64,000 nt of DNA from NCBI GenBank assembly GCA_049644665.1, contig JBARSI010000155.1, positions 29,402-93,401 of the forward strand, read 5' to 3'. Shown here piece after piece: positions 1-7,635 of this stretch. The notes under the pieces were generated by a model. That model saw only the letters and a list, made by a program, of their open reading frames with translations. It had not been told where the DNA came from and made no database searches. A program made the translations under genes and the position numbers. Each line of letters begins with the position of its first letter. The first letter of the stretch is position 1. Origin of the DNA: E44-bin32 sp049644665. GTDB taxonomy: Bacteria; Chloroflexota; Anaerolineae; Anaerolineales; E44-bin32.

Positions 1-677
1 TTTTGCGCAGTGGGATGGCATGCGTCCTGGGGGTCGGCCTCCGGATCTACAACAACGACGGTGAGGGTATCCGTGTGAGAGAGCCCGCATGTGCCGCTAT
101 CGGTGACCGTTACGGCGGCTTTGTAATTACCTCCCGCGGTGTATTTGTATGGAGCAGTGTCGCCGGTCAACCCTGTATCCGGTAAATCGTCCTCATCGAG
201 GTCCCAGGAGTAGAAGTAGGGTTCTACCCCACCAGTGACCGAAGTTATGAATTTGATTGACGCCTCTCCCCCGTCGATAGTCAGGAGCGGTGGGGAGGGC
301 ATGCTGTCCAGGGTAACGATGGGTCCGTCTATGGTAACGATGCCTGTTGTTTCTTTCTCAACATCATTGTCGTCGGTGATTGTGAGATTCCACTCGAAAT
401 CGCCTCCGTGGGGATAGAAGTGAGGCTCAGGCAGTTCGAACAGCCCGGCGGACGGCACGGTAATCGTGTAAATCTCCGTATCACCGAAATTCAACTCGAT
501 AGTGTATGGTCCGGAGCCACCGGAGAAGGCGACAGAGAACGTCAACTGATCGCAGTTCACGCTTGTCGTCACCTCGTCAATGGATAGCACAAGCACATCC
601 TGAGCGAAGGTGGAAACTGGCGCACCCAGCAGGAGTACTAGAATAATTGCCGCTTGAAAGATTTTTTTACCTGTCAT
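1..677 (-). CDS. Secreted PKD/Ig-like repeat protein, C-terminus beyond left edge
   Basis: The minus strand is open from an ATG at 677 to the window edge, about 225 codons with no stop, so the gene is cut at its 3' end. A strong ribosome site (AAGGAG) lies about 9 bases upstream. The protein starts MTGKKIFQ and has a hydrophobic stretch ending in a plausible signal peptidase site (VSTFAQ, near residue 25). After it come beta-rich segments typical of PKD/Ig-like repeats: SFSGGSGPYTIELNFGD-like text, then a second unit with a YFYSWDLDEDDLPDTG pattern and a following TVTDSG. The Asp-rich DLDEDD stretch could bind calcium. It is likely exported and surface-associated; its full domain set cannot be seen. 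The plus-strand open frames across it are shadows. Confidence 0.75.
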   Translation of the reverse strand, partial: MTGKKIFQAAIILVLLLGAPVSTFAQDVLVLSIDEVTTSVNCDQLTFSVAFSGGSGPYTIELNFGDTEIYTITVPSAGLFELPEPHFYPHGGDFEWNLTITDDNDVEKETTGIVTIDGPIVTLDSMPSPPLLTIDGGEASIKFITSVTGGVEPYFYSWDLDEDDLPDTGLTGDTAPYKYTAGGNYKAAVTVTDSGTCGLSHTDTLTVVVVDPEADPQDACHPTAQ

Positions 678-1022
678 ATCTGCAATCTCCTTCGCTATCA
701 GCATATATCGCTGTTGATCTTCTAAAGGGAAGAACATTAATAGCCGCTGGCCTCTCACCAGATACTGTTCCTATAATGGATAACGGATTATTACACTTGA
801 TGTTACAGGGGCGTGGTGGTACTCAGGTACATGTAAAAACGCGCATTCCCGGCAAGCTCAACGTTTCCAGGATGATGCGGAGGCTTCGGCGTGGAAAGGT
901 GTGATGAATCTGCACCTCATTTCCTTTGCTGCTATTGCGGATAAAAGGGCCATCGCCAAACAAGATGATGAAAAGTCGCACAAGAGAGCCAATTTATGAC
1001 GGATCGGAGAAAATAGAATGCA
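678..1022. other. Intergenic region, nothing firm
   Basis: About 345 bases between the 5' end of the secreted protein and the 3' end of the half-permease pair. It must hold the promoter of the secreted protein, but I could not pick out a convincing -35/-10 pair on the minus strand. An open frame at 647-904 runs through it but has no family resemblance and overlaps the secreted gene on the other strand. No terminator-like hairpin was recognised. Confidence 0.4.
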
Positions 1023-1508
1023 TCACCCAGCAAGCAGTGTCCCCAGTAATCCAACCAGGAGAGGGGTTGACAAGCCGAGACCTAGTCGGATCACGGTGAA
1101 GCGCCAGCCAAGGAACGGGAGCTCAAAGGAGATAGAGAGCAAGGCGAGAGTGGCCCAGGATGTGATCATCGCCAGCGTCGGCCCCAGACCGGCACCAGAT
1201 TTGAAAAGAATGGCGATGAGAGGAAAGACCACATACGGTCCGCCGGGGAGGAGCATGCCGGCGGCTGTCCCGATCAGCACGCCTCGCAACCCAGTTCCGG
1301 GACCCATCCAATTTTGGACAAGGGACTGAGGTTCGAGGGCGTTGACATAACCGACGATGATGAAGGCGATTATCAACAGCGGCAATGTGCGCTTCAACGT
1401 TTTCCATCCGCCCACAGCGCCTTTAACGTGGCTTCCGTCTTGGCGGCGCCAGGCGATAATCAGAAGGCCAAGAGCGATCAAGATTAGGATGACGGTGGAC
1501 TCGATCAT
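1023..1508 (-). CDS. Half-size membrane permease (ArsP/DUF318-like), second of pair
   Basis: A 161-residue hydrophobic protein with about four to five membrane segments. The central motif GMLLPGGPYVVFPL follows a GxGTGLRGVLIG stretch. The same layout occurs in the gene just upstream (ALIPGGPYVYYPI), so the two are related halves. Full-length permeases of the PF03773 type have about 300 residues with an internal repeat, so these two genes look like the two repeats made as separate chains that would pair in the membrane. The start ATG overlaps the stop of the upstream gene (ATGA at 1505-1508), implying translational coupling. The substrate is unknown; arsenic or metal-related efflux is only a family-level guess. 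Confidence 0.75.
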   Translation of the reverse strand: MIESTVILILIALGLLIIAWRRQDGSHVKGAVGGWKTLKRTLPLLIIAFIIVGYVNALEPQSLVQNWMGPGTGLRGVLIGTAAGMLLPGGPYVVFPLIAILFKSGAGLGPTLAMITSWATLALLSISFELPFLGWRFTVIRLGLGLSTPLLVGLLGTLLAG

Positions 1509-2041
1509 TGCACGGCCTCGCGGATGCGCTCAATTGTATTCCCGAACAGGGTTTCGGTGAGGTAGCCGAGCAGTGGGGGGAAGATTAACGTCAGGGCGTA
1601 ACGCACGAGCGTCAAGCGGGGTCCAAGCAATGCGAACTCGTAGGGAAGCCGCGATACAGACCAAAGATTCTTGGCGGTGACGAAGGCCACCAGCACGCCC
1701 AATCCCGCGCCGGATTGCAGCAGACTGCCGGCGATCGGGTAGTACACATAGGGTCCGCCGGGGATCAATGCGCCCCCGATGCAGCCAAGCAAGATGCCGC
1801 GCCAGCCTGCACTGGTCGCGAGCCAGCGCTCCACTAACTCCTTTGAGATAAGAACATTAGTTAAACCAGCCGTAAGAAAAGCGGCGATCAGCATCGGTGT
1901 GACAGAAACGAGGGTTCGCAGACCAAGCCTCAATCCCTCCAGCGCAAGGTCCTGCCCACCCCTCAACCAGGCGACGCCTGCTAGGGCGAGCGCCACACCA
2001 GAAAGGGAAACCATTGTCCAATCAATCTTGAGCTTTTTCAT
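1505..2041 (-). CDS. Half-size membrane permease (ArsP/DUF318-like), first of pair
   Basis: 178 residues, about five hydrophobic segments, beginning with an in-facing basic N-terminus (MKKLKID). The signature IPGGPYVYYPIAG sits near residue 98, preceded by GWRGILLG, matching the partner gene at 1023-1508. It is the promoter-proximal gene of a two-gene operon. A GATAAT-T-ATTATC palindrome 78 bases before the start resembles a Fur-family box, so metal control is possible. Two independent short genes with intact motifs and a clean ATGA junction argue against a frameshifted single gene, although a sequencing error cannot be formally excluded. Confidence 0.75.
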   Translation of the reverse strand: MKKLKIDWTMVSLSGVALALAGVAWLRGGQDLALEGLRLGLRTLVSVTPMLIAAFLTAGLTNVLISKELVERWLATSAGWRGILLGCIGGALIPGGPYVYYPIAGSLLQSGAGLGVLVAFVTAKNLWSVSRLPYEFALLGPRLTLVRYALTLIFPPLLGYLTETLFGNTIERIREAVQ

Positions 2042-2118
2042 AGAATAGTGGTGGGATTGTCTATTGAGAGGGCAAGAAGAGCAAATGGAAAGGAGACTGG
2101 TTTGGGCACGAGCAATCC

Positions 2119-2131
2119 GATAATTATTATC
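2119..2131. promoter_or_regulatory. Fur-like 6-1-6 palindrome upstream of half-permeases
   Basis: The 13-base sequence GATAATTATTATC is a perfect inverted repeat, GATAAT, one central base, ATTATC. This equals the 6-1-6 core used to describe Fur-family boxes. It lies 78-90 bases upstream of the first half-permease start and just beyond the aminotransferase stop. Function is inference: no Fur-type regulator is in the window and AT-rich palindromes of this size can arise by chance. Confidence 0.45.
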
Positions 2132-2175
2132 CGCTCATCCACACTCTTAAATTAATCACCCCGCAGGGAAATTGA

Positions 2176-3312
2176 TCAGGCGTAGAGTGTTTGCACTGCC
2201 GCAATCAGCGAATTAGCATCCGCCAGGTCGTTGTAGCCCTGGAAGGAAAAACGCAAGAATGAGCGATTCTGCCATTGATGGACGGGTACCTCGATGCTGT
2301 ACTCCTCAAGCAGGCGGCGCTGGATATCGTGATTGGGTTCTGGCAGCTCAACCGCAGCCATCTGCAAGGCCCATTCCTGTGATTCAGTCAACTTGGTAGT
2401 TCCAAATATATCAAGTAGACGATTCCTCGTATCCTCAGCCAGTTCGATGCAGTGACGGCGGACATTATCCCATCGATGTTTGCGTTGAAACTCGATCGCA
2501 GCCGGGACTGATAGGAAAGCCGCAATATCGCGTGTGCCCTGCCATTCATGATGGTCGATGAAACGCGATGTTCCCGGTTGTTCAGCCTCCCAACCCCAAC
2601 TTACAACCAGAGGCTCGAGGATGTCCTGCAATTCTGGGCGTGCGTACAGGAAGGATGCACCTTTCGGTGCGCAGAGCCATTTATGGCAGGCGCCGGTGTA
2701 GACATCGGCGCCGAGCTCTGCCAGATTGAGATGAATCTGACCTGGGGCGTGGGCGCCGTCGACAATGGTTATGATTCCCGCATCGCGCGCCCGTGCACAA
2801 AGCTCTTCTACGGGAAATTTTAAGGCCGTCGGACTGGTGATGTGGCTGATGAAAATCACCCGTGTGTGTTCGTTTACTCTGGACCAGAAATGTTCAATAA
2901 AGTCTTCGTCTTCCTGAATTGGAAGTGGGATCGCGCGCCTGATGTAGTGTGCGCCGCGACGATTGCAGATAAAGCGCCAGGTCCGGTCCACAGCGCCGTA
3001 TTCGTGGTCAGTGGTGAGGATCTCGTCTCCTGTTCCAAGTTTAAGGCTGCGCGCGACCATGTTGATCGCCGTCGTGGGGTTAGGGAAATATACCAGGTCA
3101 TCTGCTCCGCAACCGACGTATTCGGCTAGAGCAGTACGTGCCTCGGCCATTAATCCCGGCGCTCTTCGGTCGAGGAAATCCACCGGCTGGCGCTCGAGTT
3201 GGAGCTGCCATTCCTGATAAGCCTCGAAAACAGGTCTTGGACAAGCACCAAATGAACCGTGATTCAAGTAGATTAAAGCAGGGTCGAGGAGGAAGAGTTG
3301 ACGTAAATCCAT
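2176..3312 (-). CDS. Class V aminotransferase, isopenicillin-N-epimerase-like
   Basis: A 378-residue PLP enzyme. The N-terminal motif YLNHGSFGACP and the Schiff-base region GACHKWLCAPKG, with Lys in the HKW motif, mark the isopenicillin N epimerase/cysteine-desulfurase-like branch of fold-type I. DGAHAPGQ supplies the PLP-pyridine Asp and THD the following loop. The ATG at 3312 (MDLRQL) is preferred over an upstream in-frame start at 3552 because AAAGGGG lies about 8 bases before it and family members begin at this point. The extra 80 codons upstream have no family resemblance. The substrate cannot be named from sequence. It stands alone, between the permease pair and an M23 gene. Confidence 0.85.
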   Translation of the reverse strand: MDLRQLFLLDPALIYLNHGSFGACPRPVFEAYQEWQLQLERQPVDFLDRRAPGLMAEARTALAEYVGCGADDLVYFPNPTTAINMVARSLKLGTGDEILTTDHEYGAVDRTWRFICNRRGAHYIRRAIPLPIQEDEDFIEHFWSRVNEHTRVIFISHITSPTALKFPVEELCARARDAGIITIVDGAHAPGQIHLNLAELGADVYTGACHKWLCAPKGASFLYARPELQDILEPLVVSWGWEAEQPGTSRFIDHHEWQGTRDIAAFLSVPAAIEFQRKHRWDNVRRHCIELAEDTRNRLLDIFGTTKLTESQEWALQMAAVELPEPNHDIQRRLLEEYSIEVPVHQWQNRSFLRFSFQGYNDLADANSLIAAVQTLYA

Positions 3313-3576
3313 ACAAGAACCCCTTTCTTTGAGTACAAACACTGTACTACTTTCGATACTTTTATGCACCCCCGGTGCCCAGGGAGTTGTTGATTCGCAG
3401 CCCAGATAATCAACGATCGCTGACCTAGCGATCTTCCATGATTCAAGATTAGATGAGAGTTTTTTATATTGAAGCAAGAGATACAGATCGTGGTCATGTT
3501 CCTGGCGAGAATCAAAAGCAGGGAGCGTAGATTTGCACCCTACAATGCTCATCTTAGTTAAATAATACTCAGTAAC

Positions 3577-4692
3577 TCAGGGTAGGAAATTGTGCGGGTT
3601 TACCCGCCCCCAGACATCGCTGCGCATCTCGAAATGCAGGTGAGGGCCGGATGAGTTCCCTGTGATCCCCATCGTGCCGATTGTACCGCCCTTGAAGACA
3701 GCTTGACCGCAGCCGACGTTGATCGTATCGAGGTGTGCATAAAGTGTTTGCCAGCCATTACCGTGGTCGATCACTACCACGTAGCCATACCCATAGTTAT
3801 TCCAACCCGAATAGACTACGACTCCATTATCGGAGGCGAAAATGCCGTGACCGATGGCGCCTCCAATGTCAATCGCTTCGTGGACGCCAGGAATGTAGGG
3901 ATATCCCGAGAGCCATCGTGAGGAAGTAGGCCAGTCGAAAAAAGCCGTCCCAATCGGGCCGCTGGACACGGAACCGCAGAATCCCGGGCCCAAGATGCTA
4001 GCCGCGGCCGGGTTAGAGCGGGTGATGGTGACCATCTGCCAGGTCGGCGCATCGCGGCGCCCACCGGTTATGAGAATGAGCGAGCCATCCTCGATGCCCG
4101 GATTGGCGAAGTCCACGTCGAAGCCGAGGTTGTTCCCGGGCCACTCGAGGATCGCCTCCGGTTCGGCGTGAAAAGTCCCGGCTACCTTTGAGATATTATC
4201 GCCCTCCGACCAGGAGTAAAGGACGCCATCGACGGGTGGGATATTGAGTTCCTGACCCGGCTTTAGCGTATGCGGATCTTGCTCGAGCGTGTACCAGTTC
4301 CCCCATAGGACAGACTCTGCTTTAAGACCATATTTTTCGGCGATGCCGAACAGGGTGTCGCCTTTCTGAACCAGATATTTTTGGATGTCGAATCGTGGCC
4401 GGTCGGGGATGATCGTATGCAAATCGGCCTTAAGGTAAATACCGCTGGTCTCTCCCCCGGGATCGAAGGAAGGCAGAATTTCGGGGTCGAGAGTGCTTAC
4501 GGGATCTGGGGCTGCAGTCTCGACGGATGCGGTCTCATTACCAAGAGCGGTGTCCGGGGAAAGGGTTTCGGGATCTGAACTCGTTGCGCAGCTCGCCGCA
4601 AGAATTAGGACCATGCTTGCCAGAACGATTTTGATCCGGCTGGCGATGGAGATTAAATGATCTGGGTCAAGGCAAATATCCCGCGTGCGCAT
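3577..4692 (-). CDS. LysM/M23 peptidase lipoprotein
   Basis: 371 residues from the ATG at 4692, which has GGAG about 10 bases upstream; in-frame ATG 4719 and TTG 4755 are alternatives. A lipoprotein signal ends in LAAS|C near residue 35. A low-complexity linker leads to two LysM repeats (about residues 106-151, starting YLVQKGDTLFGIA, and 157-200), which bind peptidoglycan. The C-terminal M23 domain has HEAID (zinc His and Asp, near 271), then YAHL and HLHFEMR (near 351), the full LytM ligand set, so it should be an active Gly- or D,L-endopeptidase acting outside the membrane on cell wall. A second M23 lipoprotein is divergently encoded 500 bases away. Confidence 0.88.
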   Translation of the reverse strand: MRTRDICLDPDHLISIASRIKIVLASMVLILAASCATSSDPETLSPDTALGNETASVETAAPDPVSTLDPEILPSFDPGGETSGIYLKADLHTIIPDRPRFDIQKYLVQKGDTLFGIAEKYGLKAESVLWGNWYTLEQDPHTLKPGQELNIPPVDGVLYSWSEGDNISKVAGTFHAEPEAILEWPGNNLGFDVDFANPGIEDGSLILITGGRRDAPTWQMVTITRSNPAAASILGPGFCGSVSSGPIGTAFFDWPTSSRWLSGYPYIPGVHEAIDIGGAIGHGIFASDNGVVVYSGWNNYGYGYVVVIDHGNGWQTLYAHLDTINVGCGQAVFKGGTIGTMGITGNSSGPHLHFEMRSDVWGRVNPHNFLP

Positions 4693-5188
4693 TTTTGATG
4701 GTCTCCGGCGCGTGATCATATCAGCGCAGAAGATCACGGTCAAGACGGCAAGCAAACAATTGATTTCAGAGCATGAGAACTGAAGGGAAAGCGGGGTCCA
4801 GGTTTCCGCTTGCGCGAATACTATGATCGTTTATCCAGCTTGCGCACAAGTTGACTCCGAACATGCTCTCAGGGGTGGCATTGTTCTTGCATGATTCTCG
4901 CATGAATCGAAGGTAGTATCTTGTGTCAAGCGTCAAGAATCAAACCGAGATCGCTATGCCAGGATTCCTATTTGGATAATCTTTCAAAAGGCCCAGAATG
5001 TAGTGGCAGGGAAATTTCTCCGCTATGCCAGTTGAGCGACCGTTGGAAGTGAAGAATCTCGGTTATGCTTTAAGACGTGAGGTCTGGCGAGAATCTTCGT
5101 CGCTCCTCAGAAGGAAAACACTCCGATATGCCCGAGTAGTTCAGTGGCGGGTTTGATTAAACGTCCGGTTGTTAAGGGAAGTATCTGA
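4693..5188. other. Divergent intergenic region between two M23 peptidase genes
   Basis: About 500 bases separating two oppositely oriented wall-peptidase genes, so it should hold both promoters. TTGACT near 4850 could be a -35, but no good partner was found. The right half (about 5021-5112) contains a degenerate copy of a dispersed repeat described separately. A stretch near 5130 resembles a tRNA D-arm but is not a tRNA. Confidence 0.45.
5021..5112. repeat. Dispersed MITE/REP-like repeat, eroded copy
   Basis: Compared with 60891-60990 this stretch shares, in the same order, CGACCGT (5037-5043), a GAAGAATCTCGGTTATGC-like block, and GCGAGAATCTTCGTCGCTCC (5088-5107), with a variable centre. The copy at 60.9 kb still has TCATTCTG/AGAATGA ends as inverted repeats; here the ends are worn. 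Both lie between genes and have no coding capacity. Confidence 0.55.
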
Positions 5189-6286
5189 ATGAAGGTTAGA
5201 TCGATATGCCGCTCTGCAATCATTGGCCTGTTATTTGGGTTAATGCTGGGTGCCTGTATGTCTCCCGGGGTCTCTCCTGAGGTGGAAAAACCCGAGACGA
5301 ATACTGCACCAACGGCAACGTTGACGATTGAGCCGCTGGTGACCCCTCAGAGCGCAGAAGGAGCCCGACGGGAAGCTGCCATACCCGCCGCGCCGCGCCC
5401 CCCGGTTTTCCCGACGACAGCTCCAGAACCCGAAGTAACATGGCGGCCCCCGCCGTACCCTGTCCCCTGGGCCATTCAACCGGAGGACCATTTTTTCTTC
5501 GGCCGTCCCATCCCTTCGGGGGAGGTCAATTGGCCAAACGCGCAATATCGGTACGGCAGCACACTATTGGGTGCGGAGAACATGCACACAGGGGTCGACA
5601 TGGGCGCAGAGCGGGGCACACAGGTATTGGCGGCCGGTCACGGCGAGGTAGTCTGGGCAGGGTATGGCCTGTACCGCGGGATTGATGATCCTACGGACCC
5701 GTACGGTCTAGCGATAGCGGTTCGCCACGACTTCGGTTATAAGGGGCAAACACTCTACACTGTATATGCCCATTTAGGATCGATATCAGTCTGGAGTGGC
5801 CAACGGGTGAAGATGGGAGATTTGCTGGGCACGGTAGGCGAAACGGGCCACGCTACTGGTCCTCACCTTCATTTTGAAATTCGACTGGGAGAGAATCGCT
5901 ACTTCAGCACCCGCAACCCCGAGTTGTGGATAGTTCCCCCAGATGGCTGGGGAGCCCTGGCGGGCCGCGTGGAGAACTCCTTTGGCGGGGACCTTCGCGA
6001 GCAGTTGATCCAGATTCGGTCTCTAGAAACAGACCAGCGCTGGGACGTTTGGACGTATGCCGAAGGCACAGTACATCCGGACGATTTCTACAACGAGAAT
6101 TTTGTGATCAGCGACCTCCCCGCAGGCCCATATGAGGTAAGAATTGATTTTGTTGGGCGACCGTTCACAGCGCAATTCCTGCTCCTGCCCGGCAGGGTAA
6201 ATTTCCTGACCTTCCATGGGCGGGACGGTTTTGTGATCGAGCCGACGCCGACCCCGGTCGACTTGACCCGCCCTCCAGGCCCTTAG
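5189..6286 (+). CDS. M23 peptidase lipoprotein
   Basis: 365 residues. A signal peptide with lipobox LGAC puts the lipid Cys at residue 23. A Pro/Thr-rich linker (about 30-95) precedes an M23/LytM domain with HTGVD (His133, Asp137), a YAHL motif and PHLHFEIR (His226, His228), so all zinc ligands and the catalytic His are present. After residue 245 an Ig-like or carboxypeptidase-regulatory-like domain of about 100 residues ends in a Pro/Thr tail. It should cut peptidoglycan cross-bridges outside the membrane. It differs from the minus-strand M23 neighbour in lacking LysM repeats. Confidence 0.87.
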   Translation: MKVRSICRSAIIGLLFGLMLGACMSPGVSPEVEKPETNTAPTATLTIEPLVTPQSAEGARREAAIPAAPRPPVFPTTAPEPEVTWRPPPYPVPWAIQPEDHFFFGRPIPSGEVNWPNAQYRYGSTLLGAENMHTGVDMGAERGTQVLAAGHGEVVWAGYGLYRGIDDPTDPYGLAIAVRHDFGYKGQTLYTVYAHLGSISVWSGQRVKMGDLLGTVGETGHATGPHLHFEIRLGENRYFSTRNPELWIVPPDGWGALAGRVENSFGGDLREQLIQIRSLETDQRWDVWTYAEGTVHPDDFYNENFVISDLPAGPYEVRIDFVGRPFTAQFLLLPGRVNFLTFHGRDGFVIEPTPTPVDLTRPPGP

Positions 6287-6447
6287 ACGGCAGACGGAGC
6301 ACACCCCCCCGCCCGTAGCTTTCCGATACTCGAAATTCATCGATTAACATCAAGAAAACATCCGATAGACGCTTATGTATAATTATTTTTGCAGGGATGG
6401 ATGTCGCCATTGGTATGTGACACCCGTCACATTGTCAGGGCGACCTT

Positions 6448-6486
6448 TTGAGTTAATATAAGGGTACCCTAATTATAGGGTTCCCT
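6448..6486 (+). promoter_or_regulatory. Promoter and tandem palindromic operator of feo operon 1
   Basis: AGGGTACCCT (6461-6470) is a perfect palindrome; AGGGTTCCCT (6477-6486) repeats it with one break, 16 bases apart centre to centre. Between them ACCCTA-ATTA-TAGGGT (6466-6481) is a second inverted repeat. A weak promoter, TTGAGT (6448-6453), 17 bases, AATTAT (6471-6476), is wrapped by these sites. A site this close to the start of a DtxR-type gene suggests metal-dependent autoregulation of the operon. Binding by the encoded protein is inference. Confidence 0.55.
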
Positions 6487-6525
6487 CTTTTAGGGAGGTG
6501 GAGTTAATTGTTAAGGGGAAGCAGG

Positions 6526-7212
6526 ATGAAAGAGCTGCATGAGTTCGCCGAGAGCGAAGAGATGTATTTGAAGACAATTGCCGAGATTTCTCGTCATGGA
6601 AATCTTGTTCCGGTTACAAATATCGCTGACCGGCTTCGTATCTCGACCGTTTCCGCAAGCGAAATGGTACACCGCCTGCAGGATCGCGGTTTGCTTGAGC
6701 ACACACCATACAAGGGTGTGAGGCTGACGGCTGATGGCCGGGATCGGGCGAATGGCATACTGCGCCGACACCGCTTATGGGAATGCTTTTTGATGGAACA
6801 CCTCGAGCTTCCTTGGAATCTGGTACACGATCTTGCCTGCAAATTAGAGCATGTTAGCGAGGATGTGTTGACGGATGCATTGGATGAGTTCCTTGGCCTC
6901 CCTTCTTTTTGCCCACATGGCAACCCCATCCCGCCCTCCCGTGGTGTCCTTGAAATTAGGGCGGCAACGCCGCTTTCTGATCTCGATGTTGGACAGGAGG
7001 GAGTCGTCCTGTGTATCCGCGAGGAGGAAACTGAGATATTGAAGTATCTTGATGCTCGCACAGTCCGACCCGGAAGCCGGGTTCGAATCGAGGAGATAGC
7101 ACCGTATGATGGACCTCGCTCGGTCTTGGTGGGAGGAGAAAAGCAGGTTCTGGGCCGTGAGGTAGCAGAGCATATTCTCGTCGAGTTAGTGCACGAAAAT
7201 GAAACGGAGTGA
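6526..7212 (+). CDS. DtxR/MntR-family metal-dependent repressor with FeoA (SH3-like) domain
   Basis: About 228 residues from ATG 6526, with AAGGGG 7 bases upstream. A TTG at 6508 with GGGAGGTG 7 bases before it is an equally good start and adds six residues. The N-terminal winged helix (residues about 5-65, SEEMYLKTI...ISTVSASEMVHRL) is followed by the metal-binding dimerisation domain with HRLWECFL, ...LEHVSEDV and CPHGNPIP, then a C-terminal FeoA/SH3-like domain (about 150-225). It should bind Fe(II) or Mn(II) and repress the feo operon it heads; the palindromes just upstream are the likely target. Confidence 0.85.
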   Translation: MKELHEFAESEEMYLKTIAEISRHGNLVPVTNIADRLRISTVSASEMVHRLQDRGLLEHTPYKGVRLTADGRDRANGILRRHRLWECFLMEHLELPWNLVHDLACKLEHVSEDVLTDALDEFLGLPSFCPHGNPIPPSRGVLEIRAATPLSDLDVGQEGVVLCIREEETEILKYLDARTVRPGSRVRIEEIAPYDGPRSVLVGGEKQVLGREVAEHILVELVHENETE

Positions 7213-7215
7213 CTT

Positions 7216-7635
7216 TTGAGCCCAGACACAGAACGCGAATATAAAATCAGACTTCTCGGCGATGTGCCATCTGGTGGTCGCGTGCGCATGGTTGGGTTTG
7301 CGCGCCATGGCAGGAGATCTCGGCGCCTGGCAGAAATGGGAATTAACCCTGGTACTGAAATCACGGTTATTCAGGCGGATCCCGGGCAACCGCTGTTGCT
7401 GAGGGTGCGCGGATCACAGTTGGCGATTGATCGCATGGTAGCTAATCATTTACTCGTCGTCCCTCTGGAGGCGATGCCTAAATTGTTACATGGGTGGAGG
7501 GGCTGGCACCGCCGCGGCCGCGGGGGTGGTCCAAGAGGGCGCGGGTGGAGAAGCGGCCGACCTCGAAGGGGGAGAAATAAAGCATTCCATGATGTTGCCC
7601 CGCTGCGAGCCGATAGAGATGAAGATGAAGCGTAA
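7216..7635 (+). CDS. feoA: FeoA-like ferrous transport accessory protein with Arg/Gly tail
   Basis: 139 residues from TTG 7216, three bases after the DtxR stop, with ACGGAGTG just upstream. Residues about 12-88 form a FeoA SH3-like domain (LGDVPSGGRVRMVGF, RRLAEMGINPGTEI, LRVRGSQLAIDRMVA). FeoA partners the FeoB GTPase. Residues about 92-125 are an Arg/Gly/Trp-rich tail not usual in FeoA, overlapped in another frame by the start region of the next gene. The tail could bind membrane lipid or nucleic acid; that is a guess. Confidence 0.8.
   Translation: MSPDTEREYKIRLLGDVPSGGRVRMVGFARHGRRSRRLAEMGINPGTEITVIQADPGQPLLLRVRGSQLAIDRMVANHLLVVPLEAMPKLLHGWRGWHRRGRGGGPRGRGWRSGRPRRGRNKAFHDVAPLRADRDEDEA

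Noticed and set aside
647..904. 85-residue plus-strand open frame at the left end
   Set aside because: Overlaps the start of the secreted protein on the other strand and has no recognisable motif.
1023..2041. Half-permeases as a broken pseudogene
   Set aside because: Both halves keep full motifs and join in a clean ATGA overlap, which decay would not produce.
5126..5180. tRNA-like start (GCCCGAGTAGTTCAGTGGC)
   Set aside because: It resembles an acceptor and D-arm, but no anticodon stem, T-arm (GTTCGA) or closing acceptor strand follows.
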